Assembly (NCBI GenBank): GCA_018813065.1
Contig: JAHJCH010000303.1
Location: 1-38,025 of the forward strand
DNA from: Myxococcota bacterium
GTDB lineage: Bacteria > Myxococcota_A > Bradymonadia > UBA7976 > UBA1532
DNA: 38,025 nucleotides
Reading direction: 5' to 3'
In this document: piece after piece, positions 1 to 8,646 of the stretch
Position numbering within the stretch: position 1 is the first letter of the stretch
How the letters are laid out: each line of letters opens with the position of its first letter
Position numbers and translations under genes: made by a program
The notes under the pieces: model-generated
What the model saw: only the letters and a program-made list of their open reading frames with translations
Database searches by the model: none
Told to the model about the DNA's origin: nothing

Positions 1-2
1 AT

Positions 3-575
3 GATCCCTTCGCTGGCCTGGGTGCGGATCTGGGCGAATCAGAGCCCGAGGACGACTTCGGCGGCCTCTTGGACAGCCAGGAAGCGGCGGAGGCGCATGA
101 TCCCTTCGCTGGCCTGGGTGCGGATCTGGGCGAATCAGAGCCCGAGGACGACTTCGGCGGCCTCTTAGACAGCCACGAGGTGGCGGGCGAGGCGGTGGAA
201 GCGGCGGAGGCGCATGATCCCTTCGCTGGCCTGGGTGCGGATCTGGGCGAATCAGAGCCCGAGGACGACTTCGGCGGCCTCTTGGACAGCCAGGAAGCGG
301 CGGAGGCGCATGATCCCTTCGCTGGCCTGGGTTTACCCGAGCCCGAGGACGACTTCAGCGGCCTCTTAGACAGCCAGGAAGAGGCGGTTAAGCTGGCTGC
401 GCACGATCCCTTCGCCGATCTGGGCGCGGATCTGAGCGTCTCCGAGCCGGATGACGACTTCAGCGGCCTCTTGGGCAGCCAAGACGAGGCGGTCAAGGCG
501 AGTGAAGCGGCTGAAGCGCACGATCCCTTCGCCGATCTGGGCGCGGATCTGAGCGTCTCCGAGCCGGATGACGAG
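3..575 (+). repeat. Imperfect coding tandem repeat (93-117 bp units)
   Basis: Copies beginning with the DPF codons start at 3, 99, 216, 312, 405 and 522, so the unit lengths are 96, 117, 96, 93 and 117 bases. All are multiples of three and keep the frame. Copies 1-4 are nearly identical at DNA level while copies 5-6 have drifted (FADLGADLSVSEPDDDF), which suggests recent expansion of the upstream units. The array probably continues left of the window. Confidence 0.9.
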
Positions 576-1832
576 GCGCTCCCCTTGATGCCCAGCTCGA
601 TCCCCGCCGATGACCTCATCATCGGCGAGGCCACGCCCGATGGGCTGGCTGAGGAGGCCACGCGCGAGTGGCGTGGGCCCGGGATCAAAGAGGAGCTGAC
701 CAAGGAGTGGCAACGCGAGGCCCCCAAGGCCGCCTCCCTCACGCCGCTGCCCTCCGCGCTTGAGGGCCTGATCATCCCCGATGAGTTCGATATGCCCAAC
801 ATCGCGGAGATGGTGGCCGCCTCAGCGCCCGTGCCCCCACCTGCCCCCATGCGGGGGGGCTTGGATTTATTGTCGCGCCCCGCCTCCATCGAGGACGAGA
901 AGGAGGATCTCTCCTTCGTCTCCGCCCTCCTTGAGGGCCGCGATGAGAGCATCTCCGAGGGCTCCACGGTGATGACGGGCTTCGGCGGCTTCGATGATGA
1001 CGTCGATGAGCAAGAGGAGATCGCTGAGATCGACTTCGATGATGACATCATCGAGATCGAGGAGGTGGACTTCGAGGAGTTTGAGGAGGATGAGGGCGAT
1101 GGGCTGCTGCTGCCCAGCCGACCTCAGCCCCCCATCCCCGTGGATCAAGACGATGAGTTTCGCTTGGTCGATGAGTCGCTGGGCGGCTCGATGGAGGAGC
1201 CCCTCGCCGCGCCGATGAGCCCCGAGGAGCTGCTCAATAAAGGGCTGGAGGATCTCCAATTCTTTATCGAAAACGGCTTCTTGGATGACGCCCGTGAGCG
1301 CCTGGAGGAGCTGCGAGGCGTGGCCCCCGACCACCCCGCGCTTGAGGAGAAGGCCGCGCAGCTGGCGCTCTTGGAGGAGGGCTTGGAGGACGCCCACTCG
1401 CTGCTTGAGGGCTTCGAGATGCAGCTCGACGGCCTCAGAGCGCCCGAGGACGTGCGCGGCTCGCTCATCTCTGAGCTGGATGAGGGCGACAGCATGCACT
1501 TCGACCTGGGCGTCGCCTTTAAGGAGATGGGGCAGCTCAAGAAGGCCATCGGGGCCTTTGAGGCGGCCAGCAAGAGCGCCTCGCGCCGCCCCGAGGCCCT
1601 GCGCCTGATGGCCCTCTGCTATATGGATCGCGGGGAGCCCGCCCAGGCCGTCGCTGCCCTCAAGCGCGCCTTGGCGTCACCCAACCTCCGCCATGAGGAC
1701 GCCATGGGGCTGCGCGCTGAGCAGGTCCGTTGCCTTGAGGCTCAAGGGGAGAGCGAGGCCGCCGCCGCAGAGCGGGCGTTTATCATCGCCCACGGCGGCG
1801 AGGCGCTCCTGCGCGGCCCTCGCTCCTTTTAA
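3..1832 (+). CDS. Repeat-rich acidic protein with C-terminal TPRs (5' partial)
   Basis: The reading frame is open from the left edge, so the gene starts outside the window. A TTG at 69 is in frame but lies inside the repeat and is not a credible start. The N-terminal part (to about base 575) is an imperfect tandem repeat with the core DPFAGLGADLGESEPEDDF, followed by very acidic, Pro-rich sequence. The C-terminal roughly 200 residues are helical: one stretch around LLNKGLEDLQFFIENG and then TPR-like units such as DLGVAFKEMGQLKKAIGAFE and LCYMDRGEPAQAVAALKRAL. TPRs mediate protein binding. The acidic repeats look like a flexible spacer. The layout (long acidic region plus terminal TPRs) recalls FimV-like or gliding-type scaffold proteins, but I do not recognise a specific family. 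The next gene begins within 25 bases and is also a TPR protein, so the two may act together. Confidence 0.8.
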   Translation, partial: DPFAGLGADLGESEPEDDFGGLLDSQEAAEAHDPFAGLGADLGESEPEDDFGGLLDSHEVAGEAVEAAEAHDPFAGLGADLGESEPEDDFGGLLDSQEAAEAHDPFAGLGLPEPEDDFSGLLDSQEEAVKLAAHDPFADLGADLSVSEPDDDFSGLLGSQDEAVKASEAAEAHDPFADLGADLSVSEPDDEALPLMPSSIPADDLIIGEATPDGLAEEATREWRGPGIKEELTKEWQREAPKAASLTPLPSALEGLIIPDEFDMPNIAEMVAASAPVPPPAPMRGGLDLLSRPASIEDEKEDLSFVSALLEGRDESISEGSTVMTGFGGFDDDVDEQEEIAEIDFDDDIIEIEEVDFEEFEEDEGDGLLLPSRPQPPIPVDQDDEFRLVDESLGGSMEEPLAAPMSPEELLNKGLEDLQFFIENGFLDDARERLEELRGVAPDHPALEEKAAQLALLEEGLEDAHSLLEGFEMQLDGLRAPEDVRGSLISELDEGDSMHFDLGVAFKEMGQLKKAIGAFEAASKSASRRPEALRLMALCYMDRGEPAQAVAALKRALASPNLRHEDAMGLRAEQVRCLEAQGESEAAAAERAFIIAHGGEALLRGPRSF

Positions 1833-1856
1833 CCACCCTTGACCCTTGGAGGCGTT

Positions 1857-3041
1857 TTGAGGCACCCCGCCTTGTGGCTGCTCTTGGCCCTGTTGACCCA
1901 CCACGCGCTGGCCGCGTCATCGCCGATCCCCGTCGATCACCTCTCCGCCTACATCGGGCCGCAGCTGCGTGATGATCGCGCCTCGGAGATCGCCGGGCCG
2001 CTGGGGCCGCCGCTCTCTGACGCGCTGCTGATCACCTCAGCGGCGATGGCGGCGCCAGCGGCGGACTGCGCGCGGCTGACCTTGAAGGCGCAGATGAAGG
2101 ACAGCGGCCCTCGCCTGCTGCTCATCGACGCGGGGGTGATCTTCTTCGCGGGTGCGCGCGCTTATCTGCCGGTGCCCAACCAGCGCTTCCTCTTGCGCGA
2201 AGCGGAGACGACGCTGACCCTCGACGCGCTGCCGCTGGAGCCACATGGGGAGGTGCCCGCACCTGAGGCGCCTTTGACCGCCGCGCGCTTGACCCATCAA
2301 GCGGTGCTCTCCCTCGCCCGCGCGGTGCAGCACGTCGAAGGAGATGAGCTTCATCGGCTCAAGCGCTACGTCGTTGAGCGGGACGGCGCGTGGGTGGTGG
2401 ACACCTTCCTCCAAAACCGAGACGTGATGCTCGCGCGTCAAATGACATGGCATCGCGATAAAGAGGGTGTCTTACAAGGCAGGCTCTCACGAGATGTGAT
2501 TCGCTTCGCTCTTTACGCGATTACCTCTGGCTACACCATGCAAGAAGCAACGGATTGGCTGAGGCGGGAGCGTATCTCTGATATGAATGAAGCCATCGCT
2601 ACAGCGCGTAAGATGGGTTGGCGTGTTGAGTATTTATTGGAGCGTGCTCGCCTTAATTACAAAATTTTCATGCCTGAACACGCTGATTTTTATTTTAATC
2701 GAGGCGTAAAAGCTTTTGAACAAGGCCGGCTAGAGGACTCGCTTAAAGCATTTGAAGAAGCATCGAAACGAGATGCTTCAATGGTCGAGGCCCGCTATAA
2801 CATCGGTCTAATTCACTATCGTATGGGGAAATATAATGAGTCAAATAGTTCATTTTTAGTCGCAGCAGGTCATCCTCGCGTGTTTCCTGATGTGCTCTTC
2901 AATCGTGCTGTGGTTTCTTTGCAAAAAGGCGATAAAAAAAACGCGCTGCGTTTACTTCAATCATATATGGAAGGCGTAAAAAAAGACCCAGAAGCGAGCG
3001 CTTGGATTAAGCGTTTAGAAGCCACGGGGGAAAAAGGATGA
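1857..3041 (+). CDS. Secreted TPR-repeat protein
   Basis: I chose the TTG start at 1857 because GGAGG lies at 1848-1852 and because it gives a clean signal peptide (MRHPALWLLLALLTHHALA). An in-frame TTG at 1839 would put extra residues before it. The mature protein has an uncharacterised middle region and C-terminal TPR units, seen as FYFNRGVKAFEQGRLEDSLK, ARYNIGLIHYRMGKYNESNS and FNRAVVSLQKGDKKNALRLL. It is probably a periplasmic or surface protein-protein adaptor. It ends in a 4-base ATGA overlap with the next gene, indicating translational coupling. From about 2440 to 3030 the base composition falls sharply (bases 2641-2700 are about 35% G+C) although the frame and the TPR pattern stay intact. 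No specific family is recognised. Confidence 0.8.
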   Translation: MRHPALWLLLALLTHHALAASSPIPVDHLSAYIGPQLRDDRASEIAGPLGPPLSDALLITSAAMAAPAADCARLTLKAQMKDSGPRLLLIDAGVIFFAGARAYLPVPNQRFLLREAETTLTLDALPLEPHGEVPAPEAPLTAARLTHQAVLSLARAVQHVEGDELHRLKRYVVERDGAWVVDTFLQNRDVMLARQMTWHRDKEGVLQGRLSRDVIRFALYAITSGYTMQEATDWLRRERISDMNEAIATARKMGWRVEYLLERARLNYKIFMPEHADFYFNRGVKAFEQGRLEDSLKAFEEASKRDASMVEARYNIGLIHYRMGKYNESNSSFLVAAGHPRVFPDVLFNRAVVSLQKGDKKNALRLLQSYMEGVKKDPEASAWIKRLEATGEKG

Positions 3042-3412
3042 GCCGCTGGCTATCTTTGCTCTTGCTCTTGGGCTGCGGCGCCTCTTTTGAGGTCACGCCC
3101 AAGGTGATCCCGCCGCCGCCGATCGAAGACAAGACCCCGCCACCGAGCGCCGAGGAGGTTGAGGGCAAGCTGCCGACCCTGCGCCCCTTGGTGGGCGCGC
3201 GCCCTCTCTTTGCCGAGGGCTTTAAGCCGATCCCGCCGCCGCGAGATCCTCAGCTCAAGGCGCGACGCGGCGTCAAGCCCAAGGCGGCTCCCGCGCCTGA
3301 GCCCCCCGCGCCCGAGGCCCCCGCCTCCGCTGAGGTGGCGCCTGAGCCCCCCGCGCCCGAGGCCCCCGCCTCCGCTGAGGCAGCCTCCGCGCCCGCCGCC
3401 CCCGCGCCATGA
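3038..3412 (+). CDS. Small Pro/Ala-rich lipoprotein
   Basis: The start MSRWLSLLLLLGC is a type II signal peptide with the lipobox LLGC and the acylated Cys at residue 13. The rest (124 aa in total) is low complexity: a Pro-rich stretch with IPPPPIEDKTPPP, then a duplicated unit EPPAPEAPASAE. It is likely anchored to a membrane and extends as a flexible Pro/Ala arm. No enzymatic domain is visible. It overlaps the upstream TPR gene and the downstream helicase gene by 4 bases each (ATGA at both ends), so the three are co-translated. The role is unknown, and the link to a DNA repair helicase may be only positional. Confidence 0.75.
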   Translation: MSRWLSLLLLLGCGASFEVTPKVIPPPPIEDKTPPPSAEEVEGKLPTLRPLVGARPLFAEGFKPIPPPRDPQLKARRGVKPKAAPAPEPPAPEAPASAEVAPEPPAPEAPASAEAASAPAAPAP

Positions 3413-5301
3413 GCGAGGCCCCATCGCCGCTTGAGCTTTGGCGTGAAGCGGGCGTCCTCAGCCCCCTCGACGTGTCCTTCGCCCACACGCTCTGTCGCCT
3501 CGCGGGCGTCGATCACCCTGAGATCCTCTTAGGCGTGGCCATCGCCAGCCGCGCCCCCTCTCAAGGGCATGTGCGCGCGGAGCTGGGCACCCTCAAGGAG
3601 ACGGTGCGCGTCGAGCCCAAGCCCGGCGAGGAGCTGCCCCCAGAGCTGCCTTGGCCCGAGGACCTCGCCGCCTGGGTGGGCCGCCTCCAAGAGAGCGGCC
3701 TCTGCGCGGCGGGCGACGGGGGGCCGCCCCGCCCCCTGATCCTGCGCGGCGATCACCTCTACTTAGATCGCTTCTGGGGCTATGAGCGGCGGCTCGCGGC
3801 GCAGATCCAGCGGCGGCTGCGCGTGGCCCTCAAGGGGATCGACGTCGCGCGGCTGCGCGAGGGCCTCGATCGCCTCTTCCCGCCCGGTGAGGATGACCCC
3901 CACCAACGCCTCGCCGCCACCATGAGCGTGATGCGCCCCTTCGCGGTCATCTCTGGCGGGCCGGGCACGGGCAAGACCACCACCATCGTCAAGATCCTGG
4001 CCTTGCTCATCGAGCAAGCCTTCGCCAAGGGGGTGCGCGAGCCGCGCGTGGTCCTCACGGCGCACACCGGCAAGGCCGCCGCGCGGATGGCCGAGGCCGT
4101 GCGCGAGGCGCGCGGCGCCATGGCCGTGCTCTCTGAGGAGGCGCGCCGCGCCCTGCCCACGCAGGCGATGACCATCCACCGGCTCCTCGGCTTCCAGCCC
4201 CGCACCCCCAGCCGCTTCTTCCACGACGCCGAGAACCCCTTGCCCGTTGACGCGGTGGTCGTCGATGAGGCCTCGATGATCGATCTGCCCTTGATGGCCA
4301 AGCTCTTTGACGCGATCCCACACAACGCGCGGCTGATCTTGCTCGGCGATCGTGATCAGCTCGCCAGCGTCGAGGCGGGCGCCGTCTTCGGCGATCTCTA
4401 CGCTGAGGAGGGCGTCGATGATGGCTTCAGCCAGCCCTTCAGCGCCACGCTGCGGGCGGCCTTGGGGGATGAGGTCAGCTTGCCCGAGGGCGTCTGCGGG
4501 GCGCGCGTGGAGGGGGGGATCTGGGACGCGACGATCCACCTCCAGCGCTCCTATCGCTTTGGCCCCAACAGCGGCATCCGCGCGCTCTCAGAGGCGATCA
4601 AGGCCCAGGCGGCGGATGAGGCGCTGAGCATCCTCCACAGCCCCGCGTGGCCGGACGTGATCTTGGAGCCCGTCCAAGACGCCAACGCCCTGGAGGCGCT
4701 GCTGCGGGCGCGGCTCAAGCGCCGCTTCTTGAGCTTGGTCGATGCCGCCTCGCCCGCCCAGGCCTTGGCGCAGATGAGCGAGCTGGGGCTCTTGTGTGTG
4801 CATCGGCGCGGGGTGCTCGGCGCCCTGTGGCTCAACCGGGAGATCGAGCGCTGGCTCGTCCAAGACGCCAGCCTCTCCATCGGCGCGCGTTGGTATCCGG
4901 GGCGGCCGATCTTGATCACGCGCAATGACCAAGCGATGCGGCTCTATAACGGCGACGTGGGGGTGATCAAGAAGAGCGAGGCGGGGCGGCTGGAGATCTT
5001 CTTCGCGGGGGAGGCCGAGCCGCGTGGCGTCCCCCCCGCGCGGCTGCCGCCGCATGAGACGGTCTTCGCCCTGACGGTCCACAAGAGCCAAGGCTCTGAG
5101 TATGACGAGGTGCTCTTGATCCTGCCCCCGCGCGTCTCCCCGATCCTCACCCGCGAGCTGCTCTATACGGCGGTGACGCGGGCGCGCAAGGCCGTACGGA
5201 TACTGGGCAGCGAGGAGGTCTTGCGGGCGGGGATCGCCCAGCGTGTGCGGCGCGCCTCAGGCGTCAACGCGGAGCTTTGGGGGGCGGCGTCAGACCGCTG
5301 A
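3409..5301 (+). CDS. recD: RecD-type helicase, exodeoxyribonuclease V alpha subunit
   Basis: This is a superfamily 1B DNA helicase of 630 aa, close to the length of classical RecD (about 610). Motifs appear in order: Walker A GGPGTGKT (183-190), TIHRLLGF (255-262), Walker B VVVDEASM (283-290), LLGDRDQLASVEAG (about 311-324), SYRFGPNSGI (381-390), ITRNDQAMRLYNGDVG (about 503-518), VHKSQGSE (557-564) and YTAVTRAR (586-593). RecD is the 5'-3' motor of RecBCD, which processes double-strand breaks. The start is an ATGA overlap with the lipoprotein gene. Neither recB nor recC is visible next to it. If they are absent elsewhere in the genome, the protein would act alone, although its length argues against the longer RecD2 class. 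Its 3' end overlaps the convergent trmH-like gene by 38 bases. Confidence 0.9.
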   Translation: MSEAPSPLELWREAGVLSPLDVSFAHTLCRLAGVDHPEILLGVAIASRAPSQGHVRAELGTLKETVRVEPKPGEELPPELPWPEDLAAWVGRLQESGLCAAGDGGPPRPLILRGDHLYLDRFWGYERRLAAQIQRRLRVALKGIDVARLREGLDRLFPPGEDDPHQRLAATMSVMRPFAVISGGPGTGKTTTIVKILALLIEQAFAKGVREPRVVLTAHTGKAAARMAEAVREARGAMAVLSEEARRALPTQAMTIHRLLGFQPRTPSRFFHDAENPLPVDAVVVDEASMIDLPLMAKLFDAIPHNARLILLGDRDQLASVEAGAVFGDLYAEEGVDDGFSQPFSATLRAALGDEVSLPEGVCGARVEGGIWDATIHLQRSYRFGPNSGIRALSEAIKAQAADEALSILHSPAWPDVILEPVQDANALEALLRARLKRRFLSLVDAASPAQALAQMSELGLLCVHRRGVLGALWLNREIERWLVQDASLSIGARWYPGRPILITRNDQAMRLYNGDVGVIKKSEAGRLEIFFAGEAEPRGVPPARLPPHETVFALTVHKSQGSEYDEVLLILPPRVSPILTRELLYTAVTRARKAVRILGSEEVLRAGIAQRVRRASGVNAELWGAASDR

Positions 5302-6010
5302 GCTTGCGCGCCAGGATCTGATCTGCGGCGCGGACCGACTGAAAGGCCCAGCGGGCCAAGAGCAGCCGGCGGCGCGCGGGGCTCAGATCGCCCTCGGCGC
5401 CCGCCGCCGCCAGCGCCGCGCGCCGCCGCGCCACCACCGCGCTGAGGCCCATGCCCACGCTGACGCTGACGTTATAGCTCTCGGTGAAGCCATACATCGG
5501 GATGCGAAAGGTGTCATCACAGCTGGTGAGCGTGCTGGGCAAGAGGCCGTTCTTCTCGTTGCCAAAGAGCAAGAGCGCGGGCTGATCTACGGGCAGCGCC
5601 TCTAGGGTCATCGTCGCCCGTGGCCCCGCCCCGAAGATCCGCATCCCCCGCGCCTCGGCCCAAGCGCGCAGGGCCGAGGCGTCCTTGAGGCGGTGCAGAT
5701 CAACCCAGCGCTGGGCGGCCTTGGTGACCGCCTCGGGCGTCTCGGCGGGCAGCGGATAGGGGCGCTGAGGCTCAACAGCGACGACGTCTTGGAGGCCCAG
5801 GCCCTCCGCCGTGCGGATACACGCCGCGCCGTTATGGGTCAGGGCCAGATCCTCAACGCCCAAGGCGACCGAGGCGAGGCGGCGGTCCAAGACCTCGCTC
5901 ATCCGCGCGATCCGCTCGGGGAGGAGGTGTGGCGACAGGGCCTCGATGATCGCCTCGACCTCATAGTCAGCCCCGCCGACGTTGATCATGGCGCGTGTGC
6001 GTGTTTCCAT
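5264..6010 (-). CDS. trmH: SpoU/TrmH-family tRNA 2'-O-methyltransferase
   Basis: A 248-aa SPOUT-class methyltransferase that transfers a methyl group from SAM to a ribose 2'-OH. Family motifs are visible: LTHNGAACIRTAEGLGL near residue 58 (motif 1, with the N..A..RTAE pattern), LLFGNEKNGL (motif 2) and IPMYGFTESYNVSVSVGMGL (motif 3, the knot that binds SAM). The C-terminal helix (LARWAFQSVRAADQILARKL) fits TrmH, which makes Gm18 in tRNA. The substrate is inferred from overall similarity, and another SpoU-family target is possible. The ATG at 6010 is preceded by GAGAGGA at good spacing. The gene is divergent from pckA and overlaps the end of recD tail to tail. Confidence 0.85.
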   Translation of the reverse strand: METRTRAMINVGGADYEVEAIIEALSPHLLPERIARMSEVLDRRLASVALGVEDLALTHNGAACIRTAEGLGLQDVVAVEPQRPYPLPAETPEAVTKAAQRWVDLHRLKDASALRAWAEARGMRIFGAGPRATMTLEALPVDQPALLLFGNEKNGLLPSTLTSCDDTFRIPMYGFTESYNVSVSVGMGLSAVVARRRAALAAAGAEGDLSPARRRLLLARWAFQSVRAADQILARKLSGLTPPPKAPR

Positions 6011-6114
6011 ACTGGTCCTCTCATCTTTTCGTAGTTTTTTTCTCGACCCCCTGCGCTCTTTACCCGTCTTCTTGTATCTTCGATGCGCCGCTTCACCGAG
6101 GAAGGTCTACGCCT

Positions 6115-7773
6115 ATGCCTGCCACGAACGCCCCGATGTTCACCGACGCTCGGGCGCTGATCGCGCCCTTCGACATCAACCCTGCCGGGCTTGTCTACCG
6201 AAACCCCAACATCGAGACGCTCTACCAAGCCGCCGTTCAGCGTGGGCAGGCGGAGGTCTTGGCCAACGGCGCGCTGCACGTCTCGACGCTCCCTTTCGTG
6301 GGTCGAGCGGCCAAGTCGGCCTTCCTCGTCAACGATCCTGATGCGCTGATCGACGGCCAACCCCTCGACGCGCTGATCGACTGGGGCAATCCCAGCAAGG
6401 GCGAGTGGGACAACCTCCCCATGGCGCCGAAGGTCTACCACAAGCTGCGCGCGCGCGTCATCGAGGCGCTCTCCCAGATCGGCGATCTTTACGTCATCGA
6501 CGGCTTCAGCGGGCGCACCGAGCGGACCCGGCTCAACGTCCGCGTCATCACGGGCCACGCCCAAGCCGCGTTGTTCTCGCGCCAGATCTTCAACCGCCTC
6601 GACGCCGATGAGCTGAGCGGCTTTGAGCCGGGCTGGACGGTCTTACAAGCCCCAGAGGCCAAGCCTGATCCAGAGGATGGCACCAACGGCGGCGCCTTTA
6701 TCATCACCGACCTCGCCAACCGGCTCACCATCATCGGCGGCACCAAGTACAACGGTCAGATCAAGAAGTCCATCTTTGCGGCGCAGAACTTCCTCCTCCC
6801 GCTCAAGGGCATCCTGACCATGCACGCGGGGGCCTCTGAGGGCACCACCGGCCTCTCTGCCATTCACGCGGGCCTCTCAGGCACCGGCAAGACCACGCTC
6901 TCCAACACGGGCTACCCCGTCGCGGACGATCAAATCGTCATTGATCTCGACGCCGTTGAGGATGAGGTCGTCTCCAACATGGAGGGCGGCCAATACGCCA
7001 AGACGGAGCACTTGAGGCGTGAAAAGGAGCCTGAGACCTACGACGCCATCCGCTATGGGGCGACGCTGGAGAACATCTATCACGTCGATGGCGTGGTGGA
7101 CTATGACAACACCAGCCTCTCAGCCAACGGGCGCACGGGCTACCCGCTCGACTTCGTCTCCACGGCCAAGCCCTCGGGGATGACCCGCGCGCCGGCCAAC
7201 ATCACCTTCCTCACCGCCGACGGCTTCGGCGTGCTCCCGCCGGTGGCGCGGCTCTCCGTCGAGGCGGGCAAGTTCCACTTCGCCTGCGGCTTCACCAGCA
7301 AGATGCCGGGCACGGAGGAGGGCGTCACCGAGGCCATCCCCACCTTCTCCGCCTTCTTTGGCAAGCCCTTTATGCCCCTCAAGCCGGTCATCTACATGGA
7401 CCTGCTGGCGGCGCTGATGGAGAAGCACAACACCCAGGTCTGGCTGGTCAACACGGGCTGGCTGGGCGCGGCGCGGCCGGGGCGTGAGCGCGTGGACATC
7501 CTCACCAGCAAGGCGATCATCAACGCCATCCGCGACGGGCAGATCGACGACGCGCCGGAGAACTTCGTCCACGATCCCATCTTCAACCTCGACGTGCCCA
7601 AGGCCGTGCCGGGCGTGGATGGCGACCTCCTTGACCCCAAGAACGCTTGGGCGGACCAAGCCGCCTACCGCGCGACGGCCAATAAGCTGGCGGGCATCTT
7701 CCAAAACGCCATCGCCAAGCTCAACGACATCCCCGCCTCGGTGATCGCCGCCGGTCCCAAACCCCAAGGCTGA
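6115..7773 (+). CDS. pckA: Phosphoenolpyruvate carboxykinase (ATP)
   Basis: It converts oxaloacetate plus ATP to PEP, CO2 and ADP, the entry step of gluconeogenesis. The open frame begins at 5995, but the start is placed at ATG 6115 because GAGGAAGG lies at 6098-6105. This gives 552 aa, close to E. coli PckA (540). Visible motifs are RTERTRLNVRV near the N-terminus, GGTKYNGQIKKSIF (about 208-221), the kinase P-loop GLSGTGKT (253-260), the EGGQYAKTEHL segment, FLTADGFGVLPPVARL, and NTGWLGA near the C-terminus. The usual HCSAN stretch before the P-loop reads HAGAS here, and the region around it (GTTGLSAIHA) is divergent, so this is an off-type member. It is probably monocistronic or followed by the dsbA-like gene 20 bases downstream. 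Confidence 0.93.
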   Translation: MPATNAPMFTDARALIAPFDINPAGLVYRNPNIETLYQAAVQRGQAEVLANGALHVSTLPFVGRAAKSAFLVNDPDALIDGQPLDALIDWGNPSKGEWDNLPMAPKVYHKLRARVIEALSQIGDLYVIDGFSGRTERTRLNVRVITGHAQAALFSRQIFNRLDADELSGFEPGWTVLQAPEAKPDPEDGTNGGAFIITDLANRLTIIGGTKYNGQIKKSIFAAQNFLLPLKGILTMHAGASEGTTGLSAIHAGLSGTGKTTLSNTGYPVADDQIVIDLDAVEDEVVSNMEGGQYAKTEHLRREKEPETYDAIRYGATLENIYHVDGVVDYDNTSLSANGRTGYPLDFVSTAKPSGMTRAPANITFLTADGFGVLPPVARLSVEAGKFHFACGFTSKMPGTEEGVTEAIPTFSAFFGKPFMPLKPVIYMDLLAALMEKHNTQVWLVNTGWLGAARPGRERVDILTSKAIINAIRDGQIDDAPENFVHDPIFNLDVPKAVPGVDGDLLDPKNAWADQAAYRATANKLAGIFQNAIAKLNDIPASVIAAGPKPQG

Positions 7774-7792
7774 GGCAACCCATGAAGGCCCC

Positions 7793-8584
7793 ATGAGCCC
7801 CCTCCTCCTCGCCCTCCTCGCCCTGCCCTTGCCCGGCGTTGATCTCACCGCGCTTGAGCCTGCCCAAGCCGAGGCGCTGACGGCGCTGCTGGCGACGGGG
7901 CCTTGCCCGTGCGATCCGGCCTTAGATCTGATCAGCTGCCTGCGCCGTGAGACCTGCCCGCCTGCGGTGGCCTTCGCCGCCGAGGCGGTGGCGTTGACGC
8001 GGGGGGGGCTCAAGGGCGAGGCCCTGGCTGACGCGGTGGTGGACATCTACGCGGATCGCTTCCTCCGCTTCCGCTTCAGCGTCGAGGGGCGCCCCAGCCT
8101 TGGCCCCAGCGACGCCCCGATTCAGCTCGTCGTCTTCCTCGATCACCAGTGCCCGCACTGCGCGCTGCTTGCGCCCATCCTTGAGGATCTGCGGCTGCGC
8201 TATGGGCCGCGGCTGCGGATCATCTTCAAGCACTACCCGCTGCGCTTTCACCTCCAGGCGGCCAGCGCGGCGCGGGCGGCCCTGGCCGCGCACCGCCAAG
8301 GCCGCTACGCCGAAGTCTCAGCGCGCCTCTTCGCCCAACAAGCCGATCTCAGCGAGGGCGCGATCCTGGGCGTGATGGCTGAGCTTGGGCTTGACGTGCC
8401 GCGCTTCCAGCAGGACTGGGCCAGCGAGGAGATCAAGGCGATGGTGCGCCAGGACGCCCAAGAGGGCCTCGACGCCTTGCTCGACGGCACGCCCATGTTC
8501 TACGCCAACGGTGTCCGCTATCGGGGGCCGCGCACCCCCCAGGACATCGCCCAGTTCATCGACAAGCGCATCGACGGGCGCTGA
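7793..8584 (+). CDS. DsbA-like thioredoxin-fold protein
   Basis: The C-terminal half is a DsbA/thioredoxin-fold domain. There is a redox motif CPHC at residues 120-123 after the strand IQLVVFLDHQ, an inserted helical region, and the cis-Pro segment DGTPMFYANG. The family oxidises or isomerises disulfides in exported proteins. The pairing of GPSDAPIQLVVFLDHQCPHC with RIIFKHYPL is typical of the extracytoplasmic DsbA/DsbG-like group. The first 15 residues (MSPLLLALLALPLPG) are hydrophobic with no positive charge, so export is probable but not certain. The N-terminal 100 residues carry extra Cys at 38, 40, 49 and 55 and may form a separate helical domain. The next gene encodes a Cys-containing secreted M23 protein, a plausible client. 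Confidence 0.83.
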   Translation: MSPLLLALLALPLPGVDLTALEPAQAEALTALLATGPCPCDPALDLISCLRRETCPPAVAFAAEAVALTRGGLKGEALADAVVDIYADRFLRFRFSVEGRPSLGPSDAPIQLVVFLDHQCPHCALLAPILEDLRLRYGPRLRIIFKHYPLRFHLQAASAARAALAAHRQGRYAEVSARLFAQQADLSEGAILGVMAELGLDVPRFQQDWASEEIKAMVRQDAQEGLDALLDGTPMFYANGVRYRGPRTPQDIAQFIDKRIDGR

Positions 8585-8646
8585 GGCGGAGGCCAGCTTG
8601 CGCTGAGATGCGCTATCCTCACGCGCGAACATCGAGGAGCCGCCGC

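Noticed and set aside
3-575. DPF motifs as eukaryotic AP-2-type endocytic ligands
   Set aside because: The tripeptide occurs as part of a duplicated bacterial repeat; nothing else supports a host-directed role.
867-1499. Minus-strand ORF of 210 aa inside the TPR protein gene
   Set aside because: Typical antisense shadow in GC-rich DNA. The + strand shows TPR pattern and continuity with the repeats.
5995-6114. Upstream extension of pckA from 5995
   Set aside because: GAGGAAGG before ATG 6115 and family length support the later start; the extension overlaps the divergent trmH-like gene.
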